DNA of 64,000 nt. Source: Myxococcus sp. CA023. GTDB lineage: Bacteria; Myxococcota; Myxococcia; Myxococcales; Myxococcaceae. The translations under genes and the position numbers were made by a program. Under the pieces are notes generated by a model, which made no database searches, had not been told where the DNA came from, and saw nothing but the letters and a program-made list of their open reading frames with translations. This document shows positions 24,925 through 33,463 of the stretch, piece by piece. The DNA lies in assembly GCF_010998615.1 (NCBI RefSeq), contig NZ_JAAEAH010000007.1, positions 62,001 to 126,000 of the forward strand, read 5' to 3'. Position 1 is the first letter of the stretch; each line of letters starts with the position of its first letter.

Positions 24925-26046
24925 TCAACGCGATGTGTCGACCACGTAGCGCTCCAGTCGTTCCAGCGCGTCGGGCAGATTCGTGCGGCCCAGCCCCAGG
25001 CGGAAGTGGTTGCCGGGGAAGTCGTAGACGTCTCCGGGCAGCAGCAGCACGCCTTCGCGCTCGCGCAATTCCTCGGTGAAGCGGGCCACGGGCGTCTCAC
25101 GCAGCAGCCTGGGAAAAGCCACGCTGCCCGCGCGCGGGCGCACCCACTGGAAGGTGTCCGGGTGCCGCGCGAAGAAGCCATCCAACAGGGAGAGGTTCGC
25201 CGCGAGCAACTCCCGGCTGCGCGCCAGCACCCGCGCCTTCGCGCGCAGCGCGATGAGTGACAGCACCTCGCTGGGCGCGCTGTTGCAGATGGTCGTGTAG
25301 TCCTTGTAGGCCGCGCAGCGCCGCAAGAGTTCCACGTCACGGCAGGCCAGCCACCCCACGCGCAGCCCCGCCAGTCCGAAGGCCTTGGACATCACCCCCA
25401 GGCTGATGCCGTGCGGCGTGTGGCTGGCCGCGGGCGGCAACGTGTCGCGCGTGTCGTACTCCAGCAACCGGTACACCTCATCGGACAGAAGGTGGATGCC
25501 GCGCTCACGCGACAGCTCGCACAGCGCGTCGAAGGTGGCCCGGTCCAACAACGCGCCCGTGGGGTTGTGGGGGAAGTTCACCACCAGCAGCCGCGTCTGG
25601 GGCGTCAGCGCGCGGCGCAGCGCATCCAAATCCAATGCCCATCCGTCCTCCTCGCGCAGGCGCAACAGCGTCACGTCCGCGCCCGTGGCGCGCGCCACCT
25701 CGTGCAGGGACTGGTAGCCCGGCCAGGTGACGACGGCGTGGTCCCCGGGGCCCAGCAGCACGTTGACCAGGACGAAGAGCGCCTCCTCCGCGCCGGCGAA
25801 GGTGAGCACCTGCTCCGGAGAGAGCCCGGGATACAGGGCGGAAACCTCCTCGCGCAGCGCGGGCAGGCCGGTGGATTCGGTATAGCCCAGCGTCAGCCCC
25901 TCCCAGCGGGCCCGCTCGTCCGGGCCGGCGAGCGCCAGCAAGTCCCCCATCCGCCAGCCCTCGATGTCCGAGGAACACAGCAGGTACGGCGCCGCGAACT
26001 CCCAGCGCGCGAAGTACCGCTCCAGCTTGAAGTCGGGGATGCGCAT
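24925..26046 (-). CDS. PLP-dependent aminotransferase, class I/II
   Basis: This 373-residue fold-type I aminotransferase is cytosolic. The start MRIPDFKLERYFARWEF at 26046 matches the usual N-terminus, and the longer open frame upstream is non-coding. Landmarks are TGLPALREEVSALY, VVNFPHNPTGALL (substrate and PLP Asn), SDEVYRLLEYD, SLGVMSKAFGLAGLRVGWLA (the lysine that binds PLP) and FRLGLGRTNLPDALERLE (the carboxylate-binding Arg). Sequence alone does not fix the amino-acid substrate. It is divergent from the thioredoxin-fold/SDR pair. Confidence 0.94.
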   Translation of the reverse strand: MRIPDFKLERYFARWEFAAPYLLCSSDIEGWRMGDLLALAGPDERARWEGLTLGYTESTGLPALREEVSALYPGLSPEQVLTFAGAEEALFVLVNVLLGPGDHAVVTWPGYQSLHEVARATGADVTLLRLREEDGWALDLDALRRALTPQTRLLVVNFPHNPTGALLDRATFDALCELSRERGIHLLSDEVYRLLEYDTRDTLPPAASHTPHGISLGVMSKAFGLAGLRVGWLACRDVELLRRCAAYKDYTTICNSAPSEVLSLIALRAKARVLARSRELLAANLSLLDGFFARHPDTFQWVRPRAGSVAFPRLLRETPVARFTEELREREGVLLLPGDVYDFPGNHFRLGLGRTNLPDALERLERYVVDTSR

Positions 26047-26158
26047 GCCGTGAGTGTCTGCCTGCTTCGCGGCCTGCCGTCCAGCGACGCCCGGAAGCGG
26101 CCACGCGTGCCTAGCTTGAGTCGCGTCCTTTCCGAACCCAGGCCTTGTTGGAGCCCCT

Positions 26159-26632
26159 ATGCCCACGCTCGACATTCCCATCACCCTGCTGGACCCGGAC
26201 GGTGGGTGGGTCAACACGCCCGTCCATGTCTCGGAGCTGGATGAGCTCCCCGTCCTCCTCCACTTCTTCTCCGTCAAGCAGCGCGGCGCTGACGAGGACA
26301 TCGACGCGGTGAAGCGCATCCTCGCGGAGTACGGTTCGCGTGGGCTGAAGGTCATCAGCGTGGATGTCACCCACTCCGACAAGGAGCTGCGGGACACCAA
26401 CGCGGTGGAGGCCTTCGCGCGAAAGCACGGGCTCTACCACCCCATCGCCGTGGACGACGGCTCCATGGCGCGGGCCTACGACGTGGCGGACACGCCCGCG
26501 TGGCTCGTGTTCGACGCGGACTCCGGCCGGCTGCGCCACCACTTCTCCGGAAAGAACGCGTCCAAACACGTGCGGCCGGTGCTGGAGCGCTTCGTCCAGG
26601 CCAGCGCCGCGGCCCCCTCTCCCGCCCCCTGA
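26159..26632 (+). CDS. thioredoxin-fold (TlpA/redoxin-like) protein lacking all cysteines
   Basis: This is a 157-residue cytosolic protein. The fold is recognisable: LPVLLHFFSVKQRGADEDID occupies the position of the usual W-C-x-x-C loop, LKVISVDVTHSD is the central strand, and VADTPAWLVFDADSG contains the cis-proline. No cysteine exists anywhere in the protein, so thiol-disulphide or peroxidatic chemistry is excluded. It may be a binding or chaperone-type redoxin relative. It lies 15 bp upstream of an SDR gene, which suggests an operon. Confidence 0.85.
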   Translation: MPTLDIPITLLDPDGGWVNTPVHVSELDELPVLLHFFSVKQRGADEDIDAVKRILAEYGSRGLKVISVDVTHSDKELRDTNAVEAFARKHGLYHPIAVDDGSMARAYDVADTPAWLVFDADSGRLRHHFSGKNASKHVRPVLERFVQASAAAPSPAP

Positions 26633-26647
26633 CTCCAGGAGTCCACC

Positions 26648-27694
26648 ATGCCAGCTCACCGCAAGGATTCTGACTCGTCCCGCATCTCGCTCGGCACCGT
26701 GGCCGCAGCCGGCATCGGCGCGGCGCTGGGACTGCGCCGCATCCTCCGCTCCCGATTCCAGTTCAAGGACGGCACCGTCCTCATCACTGGCGGCTCTCGC
26801 GGCCTGGGGCTGGTGCTGGCACGGCAACTCCTGAAGGAAGAGGCCCGGGTGGCCATCTGCGGCCGGGACGAGCAGACGTTGGAGCGGGCCCTCGAGGAAC
26901 TGGAGCGCACCGGTGGCGAGGTCTACGCCATCCCCTGCGACGTGCGGGACCCGGTGCAGGTGGAGGCCATGGTCTCCGCCATCCACGAGCGCTGGGGCCC
27001 GGTGGACGTGCTCATCAACAACGCTGGCGTCATCCAGGTGGGGCCGCTGGAGTCCATGACGCTGGAGGACTTCCAGGAGGCCATCGACACACACCTGTGG
27101 GCGCCGCTGTACACCACGCTGGCCGTGCTGCCGGAGATGAAGCGGCGCGGAAAGGGGCGCATCGTCAACATCGCCTCCGTGGGCGGAAAGGTGAGCATCC
27201 CCCACCTGGTGCCGTATTCGGCCAGCAAGTTCGCGCTGGTGGGCCTGTCGGACGGCCTTCGCGCGGAGCTGCGCCAGGACGGCATCGTCGTCACCACGGT
27301 GTGCCCGGGGCTGATGCGCACGGGCAGCCCACGCAACGCGTACTTCAAGGGCAACCACGAGGCGGAGTACGCGTGGTTCGCCACCGGGGACTCCCTGCCC
27401 CTCACCTCGCTGAGCGCCGAACAGGCCGCGCGCAAGATTCTGGACGCGTGCCGGCGGGGCGACGCCGAGGTGCTGCTGGGCGCACCGGCGAAGCTGGCCG
27501 CCGTGGGCCGCGCGCTGGCCCCCAACCTGACGGCCGCCCTCACCGCCTGGGCCAACCGCTTCATGCCCCAGGACAGCAGCCAGGACCGCTACAGCGGCAG
27601 CCAGAGCGAGACGCCGCTGACCCAGTCCTGGCTCACCGAGCTGACGCGGCGCGCGGCCGAGCGCAACAACGAGACCGAGGTGCCGCTGCACTGA
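26648..27694 (+). CDS. short-chain dehydrogenase with N-terminal hydrophobic segment
   Basis: This 348-residue SDR is longer than the classical type. A short hydrophobic stretch (about 13-30) precedes the cofactor loop LITGGSRGLGLVLARQ (about 45-60). NNAGVIQVGPLESM, VNIASVGGKVSIPHL (catalytic Ser region) and PYSASKFALVGLSDGL (Tyr-x3-Lys) follow. The C-terminal 90 residues add a helical extension. It matches the retinol/estradiol dehydrogenase-like bacterial SDR group. The substrate is unknown. It is probably co-transcribed with the cysteine-free redoxin upstream. Confidence 0.92.
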   Translation: MPAHRKDSDSSRISLGTVAAAGIGAALGLRRILRSRFQFKDGTVLITGGSRGLGLVLARQLLKEEARVAICGRDEQTLERALEELERTGGEVYAIPCDVRDPVQVEAMVSAIHERWGPVDVLINNAGVIQVGPLESMTLEDFQEAIDTHLWAPLYTTLAVLPEMKRRGKGRIVNIASVGGKVSIPHLVPYSASKFALVGLSDGLRAELRQDGIVVTTVCPGLMRTGSPRNAYFKGNHEAEYAWFATGDSLPLTSLSAEQAARKILDACRRGDAEVLLGAPAKLAAVGRALAPNLTAALTAWANRFMPQDSSQDRYSGSQSETPLTQSWLTELTRRAAERNNETEVPLH

Positions 27695-27719
27695 CGGCCC
27701 CCGGCGGCAAACGCGGGCG

Positions 27720-28817
27720 CTAGTCCTGCGCCATCTCCATGGCCCAGTGGCCACGGTGCTCGTAGGCCAGGGCCAGTTGTTCGCGCAGGGCGGCCAGCAT
27801 CCGCGTGTTGCCGTCCTGCTCGTAGCCCCGGAGCGCCTGCTGGCAGCGGGGCACGCGCGTGAGGAACTCCTTCACCGCGTCCACCGTCAGCGCCTTCACG
27901 TACATGCCGTACCCCAGCTGCTCCAGGTACAGCGCGTTGATGACCTGCTCGAACTGCCCCTCCAGCGGCACGCTCAGCACCGGCTTGCGCAGGTACACCG
28001 CCTCGCTCATCAGCGTGTAGCCGCCGCTGGCCACCACGCCCCGCGCGGTGCGCAGGTCATCGATGAAGCCCTTTTCACTGAAGGGCCGGTACGTGAGGTT
28101 GCCGTCCACCAGGTCCTCGGTGATGTCGCGGCGCAGCCCGTACACGCGGCAGGGGATGCCCGCGGCCTTGAGGATGTCCGGCAGCGCCGTGTTCGTCGTC
28201 GACGTCTGGTACACGAGCAGGTGCTCACCCGGCTCGGACTTCGCCTCCAGGATTTCGGGGCGCAGAATCGACGGGGCCAACGTGGTGCGCCGCTTGCGGA
28301 GCTCCGGATAGAAGAACGTGGTGACCAGGTAGTGGAAGGCCCCCGGCAGCTTCGCCTTCACGATGGCGCGCGACGTCTCGAAGCCGTCCTCGTGGCCCGC
28401 CAGCAGCGCCGGCTCGTGCTTGCACCGGTTGATGACCTGCATGTTGTCCACACTGATGACGGGCAACCGGTGGTTCCGGGCGAACATGTAGCTGAACGAC
28501 TCGAAGTCGCTCACCACCACGTCCGGGCGGAAGCCGTCCACCAGCTCGAAGTACTGGCGGATGTTCTGCGGCCAGCCCTTCACGGCGCCCGTGAGGTTCT
28601 GCAGCACCGTCTGCCACTTCTTCACCGAGTTGCCCTCGTACGCGAGCGTCAGCCCCCAGATGCCGTGCACGTTCTGGAAGCGTTTGGCCAGGTAGTCCTG
28701 GGCCCTGCCGGAGACGACGATGTGGACCTCGTGCTCCTTCGTCAGTTCCTCGAGGAGGACGCGGGAGCGCGTCGCATGGCCCATGCCTTCGCCGACGACA
28801 CCGTAGAGGATTCGCAT
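27720..28817 (-). CDS. MJ1255/VC2487-family glycosyltransferase
   Basis: This 365-residue GT-B type protein belongs to the MJ1255/VC2487 family. The N-terminal motif MRILYGVVGEGMGHATRSRV is characteristic. The C-terminal nucleotide-sugar site has ASGGYTLMSEAVYLRKPVLS and the following EGQFEQVINA. SDFESFSYMFARNHRLPVIS lies between. It is probably a cytosolic or peripheral membrane enzyme. The acceptor is unknown. The start at 28817 follows family convention, and an ATG at 28829 would add four residues. Neither has a clear ribosome-binding site. Confidence 0.93.
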   Translation of the reverse strand: MRILYGVVGEGMGHATRSRVLLEELTKEHEVHIVVSGRAQDYLAKRFQNVHGIWGLTLAYEGNSVKKWQTVLQNLTGAVKGWPQNIRQYFELVDGFRPDVVVSDFESFSYMFARNHRLPVISVDNMQVINRCKHEPALLAGHEDGFETSRAIVKAKLPGAFHYLVTTFFYPELRKRRTTLAPSILRPEILEAKSEPGEHLLVYQTSTTNTALPDILKAAGIPCRVYGLRRDITEDLVDGNLTYRPFSEKGFIDDLRTARGVVASGGYTLMSEAVYLRKPVLSVPLEGQFEQVINALYLEQLGYGMYVKALTVDAVKEFLTRVPRCQQALRGYEQDGNTRMLAALREQLALAYEHRGHWAMEMAQD

Positions 28818-28885
28818 GCCCGGCAGCATACGCGCCCGCCATGCCCCCGTTGAGCCCGCTCCCCCTCGCGGCTATAGCAGCCCGC

Positions 28886-29194
28886 ATGCCCTCCTCTCCG
28901 GAGCCTTCTTCACCCCAGCGGCCGTCCCTGGGCCGCTCCGCGGCGACGGGCCTGCTGGGCGGCTTCTTCCTGGGCGGCCTGGGCCTGCTCGCCGTGGGCC
29001 TGAGCAACAGCTTCGCCACCCTGAGCTGCGATGGCCTCACCGGCCCCGAATGCCAGTTGTTGACGGACGCCACCCGGGAGGTCGGTCGCACCCAGCTGCT
29101 CGCCGGGGGCGCCCTCACCGCGCTCGCCGCCTCCCTCTTCGTCCTGTTCCGCCCGCGCCCTCCGGCCCCACCCGAGGGGCCTGAGCAGTCCTGA
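28886..29194 (+). CDS. small two-TM membrane protein
   Basis: The predicted product has 102 residues. Two hydrophobic helices (about 16-38, GLLGGFFLGGLGLLAVGLSN, and about 68-86, LLAGGALTALAASLFVLF) flank a loop with two cysteines (LSCDGLTGPECQLL). If that loop faces the periplasm the cysteines could pair. An in-frame ATG at 28841 would add 15 residues. The function is unknown. It is divergent from the MJ1255-type gene. Confidence 0.65.
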   Translation: MPSSPEPSSPQRPSLGRSAATGLLGGFFLGGLGLLAVGLSNSFATLSCDGLTGPECQLLTDATREVGRTQLLAGGALTALAASLFVLFRPRPPAPPEGPEQS

Positions 29195-29259
29195 GCCCCG
29201 TCCGCAATCCTCCTGTCGTCCGATGAGTGGCCGGAGGCCGCCCTGGCGAGTTAGGTAGT

Positions 29260-29270
29260 TTGGCAGCCAA
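29260..29270. promoter_or_regulatory. 11-bp palindrome upstream of the LysR gene
   Basis: TTGGCAGCCAA is a perfect inverted repeat in the AT-richer gap before the LysR-family gene (61 bp from its ATG). It could be an autoregulatory operator. This is inferred. Confidence 0.3.
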
Positions 29271-29330
29271 GGAAAGGCATTCTAATTATCTCTGGCCTAA
29301 TCATTGGATTTGAGGGTAGGAGATGACCTT

Positions 29331-30245
29331 ATGCAGCTCGAATCCTTGAAGATGTTCTGCGACGTGGTCGAGACAGGCTCATTCTCCCGCGCCGCGCAAC
29401 TCAACCACGTCACGCAATCCGCGGTGAGCCAGCAGATTCGTGCGCTGGAGAACCGGTACGAGCAGAAGCTGCTGTCGCGCAGCGCGCGCCAGGTGACGCC
29501 GACGCCGGCCGGGGAGCGGCTGTTCCGCGGGTGCAAGGAAATCCTCGCCCGCTTCGCCGAAGTGGAGCAGGAGATTCGTGAGCAGGCCGCCGAGGTGGCG
29601 GGCACTACCACGGTCTCCACCATCTACTCGGTGGGGCTGCACGAGCTGAACTCGGTGCAGAAGCAGCTACTCAAGTCGCACCCCAAGGTGAACATGCGCC
29701 TGAACTACCGGCGCAACGACCAGGTGTACGACGACGTGATTCTGGGCGCGGCGGAGATTGGCATCGTCGCCTATCCACAGCCCCGCGCGGGCGTGGACAT
29801 CCTCCCCTTCCGCGACGACAAGCTGTCGGTCGTCTGTGCCCCCGGCCACCCCTTCGCCACGAAGCAGAAGGTGAGCCTCACCGCGCTGTCCGGCGTGCCC
29901 TTCATCGCGTTCGACCGCGAGGCGCCCACGCGCAAGGCGCTGGACCGGCTCTTCCGCGAGAAGAGCATCGACATCAACCCGGTGATGGAGATGGACAACG
30001 TGGAGACCATCAAGCGGGCGGTGGAGATGGGCCTGGGCGTGGCCATCCTCCCCATGTCCACGGCACAGGGCGAGGTGAAGGGCGGCACCCTGGTGGCCAA
30101 GCCCTTCGCGGAGGGGCCGGTGTCGCGCCCCATTGGCCTGCTCATCCGCAAGGGCAAGTACCTGGACCGCGCGTCCGCCGCGGTGTTGGAGGCGTTCAAG
30201 GCCGCCTCCAACCTGCCGGCCGCCGACGAAGCTGAGCGTCAGTAG
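29331..30245 (+). CDS. LysR-family transcriptional regulator
   Basis: The product has 304 residues. The N-terminal winged helix-turn-helix (residues 1-60) includes GSFSRAAQLNHVTQSAVSQQ, a textbook LysR signature, and a linker helix follows. The effector-binding domain (about 90-300) has the two-lobe layout (GLHELNSVQKQLLKSHPKVN, GIVAYPQPRAGVDILPF, VEMGLGVAILPMS). The ATG at 29331 has GGAG ten bases upstream. Resemblance to the CysB/CbbR groups is too general for a regulon prediction. Its 3' end overlaps rsmB convergently by 7 bp. An 11-bp palindrome lies 61 bp upstream. Confidence 0.95.
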   Translation: MQLESLKMFCDVVETGSFSRAAQLNHVTQSAVSQQIRALENRYEQKLLSRSARQVTPTPAGERLFRGCKEILARFAEVEQEIREQAAEVAGTTTVSTIYSVGLHELNSVQKQLLKSHPKVNMRLNYRRNDQVYDDVILGAAEIGIVAYPQPRAGVDILPFRDDKLSVVCAPGHPFATKQKVSLTALSGVPFIAFDREAPTRKALDRLFREKSIDINPVMEMDNVETIKRAVEMGLGVAILPMSTAQGEVKGGTLVAKPFAEGPVSRPIGLLIRKGKYLDRASAAVLEAFKAASNLPAADEAERQ

Positions 30246-31555
30246 AGCTTCCGGAGGCGCGCGGCGAAGAACCCGTCGAAGCCCTCCGGTCCCGGCAGCG
30301 TGCGCAGGTACGCCTGGGACATCGGCAGCTTGAGGCCGGGCAGCACGGGTGGCTCGGCCGTCCACTCCGGGTGGCTGCGCAGGAACATCTCCACCTGGTC
30401 CTGCCCCTCCTGCGGCTCCATGGTGCACACCGCGTACACCAGCAGCCCCCCGGGCGGCACCGCATCCTGGCAGTTCTCCAGGATGCGCCGCTGGAGCGTG
30501 GCCAGCCGGGAGATGTCCTCCTCCTTGCGGCGGTAGCGCAGCTCCGGGTGGCGGCGCAGCGTGCCCAGCCCCGAACACGGCGCATCCACCAGGAACGCGT
30601 GGAACTCCCCCCACGCCTCCGGGAAGGGCTCCGCGGCGTCGTGCGCGTAGGCCTTCAGGCGCGGCTGCAGGCCCAGGCGCCGGGCCTCCGCTTCAATCTT
30701 CCGCAGCTTGTGCGCGTGAAGGTCCACCGCCACCACATCATGTGACTGCGCCTGGTGGCAGGACTTGCCACCCGGCGCGGCGCACGCGTCCAGCACGCGC
30801 GCCGTCTCTGGAATCGCCCCGTAGACGCCCACGAGCTGCGCGGCCTCGTCCTGCACCTGCCACAGGCCCTCCGCGTAGCCGTACACGTCCTCCACGCGGC
30901 CCACGGACGGCAGCGTGATGCCCACCGGCGACACGGTGGTCGCCTTCGCGTCCACGCCCATCTCCTGGAGCTGGGCGAGCAGCGCGTCGCGCGTCACCTT
31001 CGCGGTGTTGGCGCGAACCACCACCGCGGGCGCCTGGTTGTCGGCCACCAGCATGGCTTCGGCGCGCTCACGGCCAAACTGGCGCAGCCAACGCTCCACC
31101 AGCCACTGGGGATGGCTCTCCCGCACCGACAGATGCAGCGCCACGTCGGACGTGGACGGCAGCGGCGGCGCGGGCAGGGCCGCCAGCTTGCGGAGGATGG
31201 CGTTGGTGAAGCCCGCCGCGCGCGTCAGCCCCACTTCCTTCAGGGCCTGCACCGTCTCCGCCACCGCCGCGCGCGCGGGCACGCGGGTGTGGAATATCTG
31301 GTAGGCGCCGATGCGGAGGGCCGCCAGCACCTTGTCCTCCAGCGCGTCCAGCTTGCGGTCGGCGAAGCGGGTAATCGCGTAGTCCAGCGCGAGCTGTCGC
31401 CGGGTGGCGCCGTAGGCCAGCTCGGTGACGAGCGCCGCGTCGCGCGGGTCCTTCGGCGGCGATTCGGACAGCTGCGTGTCCAACACGACGTTGAGGTAGG
31501 CATCCGTCGCGCGGACACGCGCGAGGACCTGGATGGCGAGTGCGCGGGCGTTCAT
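30239..31555 (-). CDS. rsmB: 16S rRNA m5C967 methyltransferase RsmB
   Basis: This 438-residue SAM-dependent enzyme methylates C967 of 16S rRNA. A NusB-like RNA-binding domain occupies residues 1-130. The methyltransferase domain has the SAM site VLDACAAPGGKSCHQAQ (about 252), the catalytic cysteine in LVDAPCSGLGTLRRHP, and the second Cys in LLVYAVCTMEPQEG. Its start overlaps the stop of the dehydroquinase-like gene by 4 bp (ATGA). The layout fmt-(dehydroquinase-like)-rsmB extends the common fmt-rsmB pairing. Confidence 0.96.
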   Translation of the reverse strand: MNARALAIQVLARVRATDAYLNVVLDTQLSESPPKDPRDAALVTELAYGATRRQLALDYAITRFADRKLDALEDKVLAALRIGAYQIFHTRVPARAAVAETVQALKEVGLTRAAGFTNAILRKLAALPAPPLPSTSDVALHLSVRESHPQWLVERWLRQFGRERAEAMLVADNQAPAVVVRANTAKVTRDALLAQLQEMGVDAKATTVSPVGITLPSVGRVEDVYGYAEGLWQVQDEAAQLVGVYGAIPETARVLDACAAPGGKSCHQAQSHDVVAVDLHAHKLRKIEAEARRLGLQPRLKAYAHDAAEPFPEAWGEFHAFLVDAPCSGLGTLRRHPELRYRRKEEDISRLATLQRRILENCQDAVPPGGLLVYAVCTMEPQEGQDQVEMFLRSHPEWTAEPPVLPGLKLPMSQAYLRTLPGPEGFDGFFAARLRKLY

Positions 31556-32481
31556 CCTTCGTCGAGCCGGGTCAAGAGGTCCACGAGCTGCTCATCCGAG
31601 AGCCGCGTCGCGGGCAGGTTGGAGAGGGTGAGGCTCTGGAGGCTCTCCTCCAGCAGCTCACGGTGGCCATTCTCCGCAGGAGCGCCACGCTGCACCGCCT
31701 GATACTGGGAACGCGCCCAGGCCGCCAGCTCGGCGGCGGAGAGCCGTCCCGAAAGTCGGTCTGAAATCTTCTGGCGCACCAGCGCGCGCGTGAGCAGGTC
31801 CGCCGCGGGGGTGAGCCCCTTGCCGCCGCCGCGCCCCAGCGTCTTCGCCTGACGGGCCGCGCGAAGGTCCTCCACGGGCGCAAGCTTGCGGCCCAGCGTC
31901 TTCGTGGGCCCCGCCGTTTTCACCGCGCGGGCCAGGGACCTGGCCGTCTCCGACGAGCCCTCCTTGCGCGCGGCGCGCTTGAGCACGGTGATGGGGGTGA
32001 CCTTCGCGCCCTTGGGGCTGCTCCCCTTCTTCTTCCCCAGGGCCTTCTTCGACTCCGGCTTCTCCGTCGTGAAGACGCCGCTGCCGAAGGTCTCCAGGGC
32101 CTGCAGGTAGGGCTCGAAGCCGGGCCCTCCGTGAATCTGGAGCACGCAGGCCTCCCCCACCACGGATTCGCGGGCCGGGGGCTTGAGCAGCACCTCGATG
32201 GCGGGCAGCCCGGCGGCCTCCAGCCCCTCCTTGAGGCAATAGGAACCGAACAGCCCGGCCGGGTTGATGATGATGCCGTCCAACTCCTCCAGCTCCGCGC
32301 CGAGCGTGTCCAGCAAGTCGCCTTCGTGGTTGGACTGCACCACCGTCAGCTCCTGCCCCAGCTCCTCCGCCCGCGCGTGCAGCGCCGCGTCCAGGTCCTC
32401 CAGCCGCCCCCCGGACGAGCCATCCCGCACGCCCAGCAGGTTCAGGTTGGGTCCGTGCAGCACCAGCAGTCTCATGGCCAT
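31552..32481 (-). CDS. type II dehydroquinase-fold protein lacking catalytic residues, with basic C-terminal extension
   Basis: The product has 309 residues. Residues 4-125 clearly follow AroQ: GPNLNLLG (10-17), VVQSNHEGDLLDTL (47-60), GIIINPAG (about 69-76) and a late CVLQIHGGPGFEPYLQALE. The lid Tyr expected after R19 is absent (GVRDGSSGGR). The catalytic His of the VHISN motif is replaced (IEVLLKPPARE, about 95-105). It therefore should not be an active 3-dehydroquinate dehydratase. Residues 140-235 are Lys/Arg/Gly-rich, and 235-309 are helical. The ATG at 32481 has GGGAG eight bases upstream. ATG 32496 overlaps the fmt stop and is an alternative. It is sandwiched in an fmt-rsmB operon. 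Confidence 0.85.
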   Translation of the reverse strand: MAMRLLVLHGPNLNLLGVRDGSSGGRLEDLDAALHARAEELGQELTVVQSNHEGDLLDTLGAELEELDGIIINPAGLFGSYCLKEGLEAAGLPAIEVLLKPPARESVVGEACVLQIHGGPGFEPYLQALETFGSGVFTTEKPESKKALGKKKGSSPKGAKVTPITVLKRAARKEGSSETARSLARAVKTAGPTKTLGRKLAPVEDLRAARQAKTLGRGGGKGLTPAADLLTRALVRQKISDRLSGRLSAAELAAWARSQYQAVQRGAPAENGHRELLEESLQSLTLSNLPATRLSDEQLVDLLTRLDEG

Positions 32482-32495
32482 CACCCGTTCTCCCA

Positions 32496-33434
32496 TCAGC
32501 CCGCGACGAAGGGCTGGCTGCCCGGCGCCAGCTTGTGCCCCTGCAGGAAGTCCGCGGCGCGCATCACCCGCTTGCCTTCTGGCTGGAGGTCCAGCAGCAC
32601 CAGCGAGCCTTCGCCGCATGCCACCTCGATGCCGTCCGGGCCGGACGCCAGCACCGTGCCGGGAGCCCCACTACCACCCCTGGCCTGCGCGCGGTGGACC
32701 TTCAGCAGCTTTCCGCCCAGCGTGGTGAAGGCCCCGGGCCACGGCGTGAAGGCCCGCAGGCGCCGCTCCAGCTCCACTGCGGGCTTCGTGAAATCCAACC
32801 GGCCCTGGTCCTTCTCGATGATGGGGGCCAGCACCATGCCCTCGGAAGGCTGCGGCACCGGCTTCAGCTCCCCGCTCAGGTAGGCCGGCAGGAACTCGCG
32901 CAGCACCTCGCCGCCCAGCGCGGCCAGCTTCGGGTACAGCGAGGCGCTCGTCTCGTCCGGGGCAATGGCCATGCGCTTCATCGCCAACACCGGACCGGTG
33001 TCCAATCCTTCATCCATCACCATCAGCGACACACCCGTCTCCGTGTCGCCGTGGGCAATGGCCCACTGGATGGGCGCGGCGCCCCGGAAGCGCGGCAGCA
33101 GCGAGCCGTGCACGTTGACGCAGCCGTGGGTGGGCAGCGCCAGCAAATCCTTGGGGAGGATGCGGCCATAGGCCGTCACTACGCAGATGTCGGGCGCGTA
33201 CTGGCGCAGCTCCTCCGCGAAGGGTGGCGTGCGCAGCTTGGTGGGCTGGAGCACGGGCACGCCGCGCGACAGGGCCAGCTCCTTCACCGGCGGCGCCGTC
33301 ACCGTGTTGCCGCGGCCCTTCGGCTTGTCGGGTTGGGTGACGACGGCCACCACGTCTCCCAGTTCGAAGCAGGCGGCCAGTGAGGACACCGCGAACTCGG
33401 GGGTGCCCATGAAAACGATGCGGGGTCTGCTCAT
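32496..33434 (-). CDS. fmt: methionyl-tRNA formyltransferase Fmt
   Basis: This 312-residue cytosolic enzyme transfers a formyl group from 10-formyl-THF to initiator Met-tRNA. The N-terminus RIVFMGTPEFAVSSLAACFE is diagnostic. The catalytic region has VNVHGSLLPRFRGAAPIQWA (Asn-His pair and SLLP motif), followed by GVSLMVMDEGLDTGPVL (catalytic Asp). The C-terminal OB-like domain binds tRNA. It is the second gene of a minus-strand cluster with an upstream HAMP membrane protein (29 bp) and downstream dehydroquinase-like and rsmB genes. Confidence 0.97.
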   Translation of the reverse strand: MSRPRIVFMGTPEFAVSSLAACFELGDVVAVVTQPDKPKGRGNTVTAPPVKELALSRGVPVLQPTKLRTPPFAEELRQYAPDICVVTAYGRILPKDLLALPTHGCVNVHGSLLPRFRGAAPIQWAIAHGDTETGVSLMVMDEGLDTGPVLAMKRMAIAPDETSASLYPKLAALGGEVLREFLPAYLSGELKPVPQPSEGMVLAPIIEKDQGRLDFTKPAVELERRLRAFTPWPGAFTTLGGKLLKVHRAQARGGSGAPGTVLASGPDGIEVACGEGSLVLLDLQPEGKRVMRAADFLQGHKLAPGSQPFVAG

Positions 33435-33463
33435 GGTGTTGCGCTTCTCCTGCGCCGGGCGAC

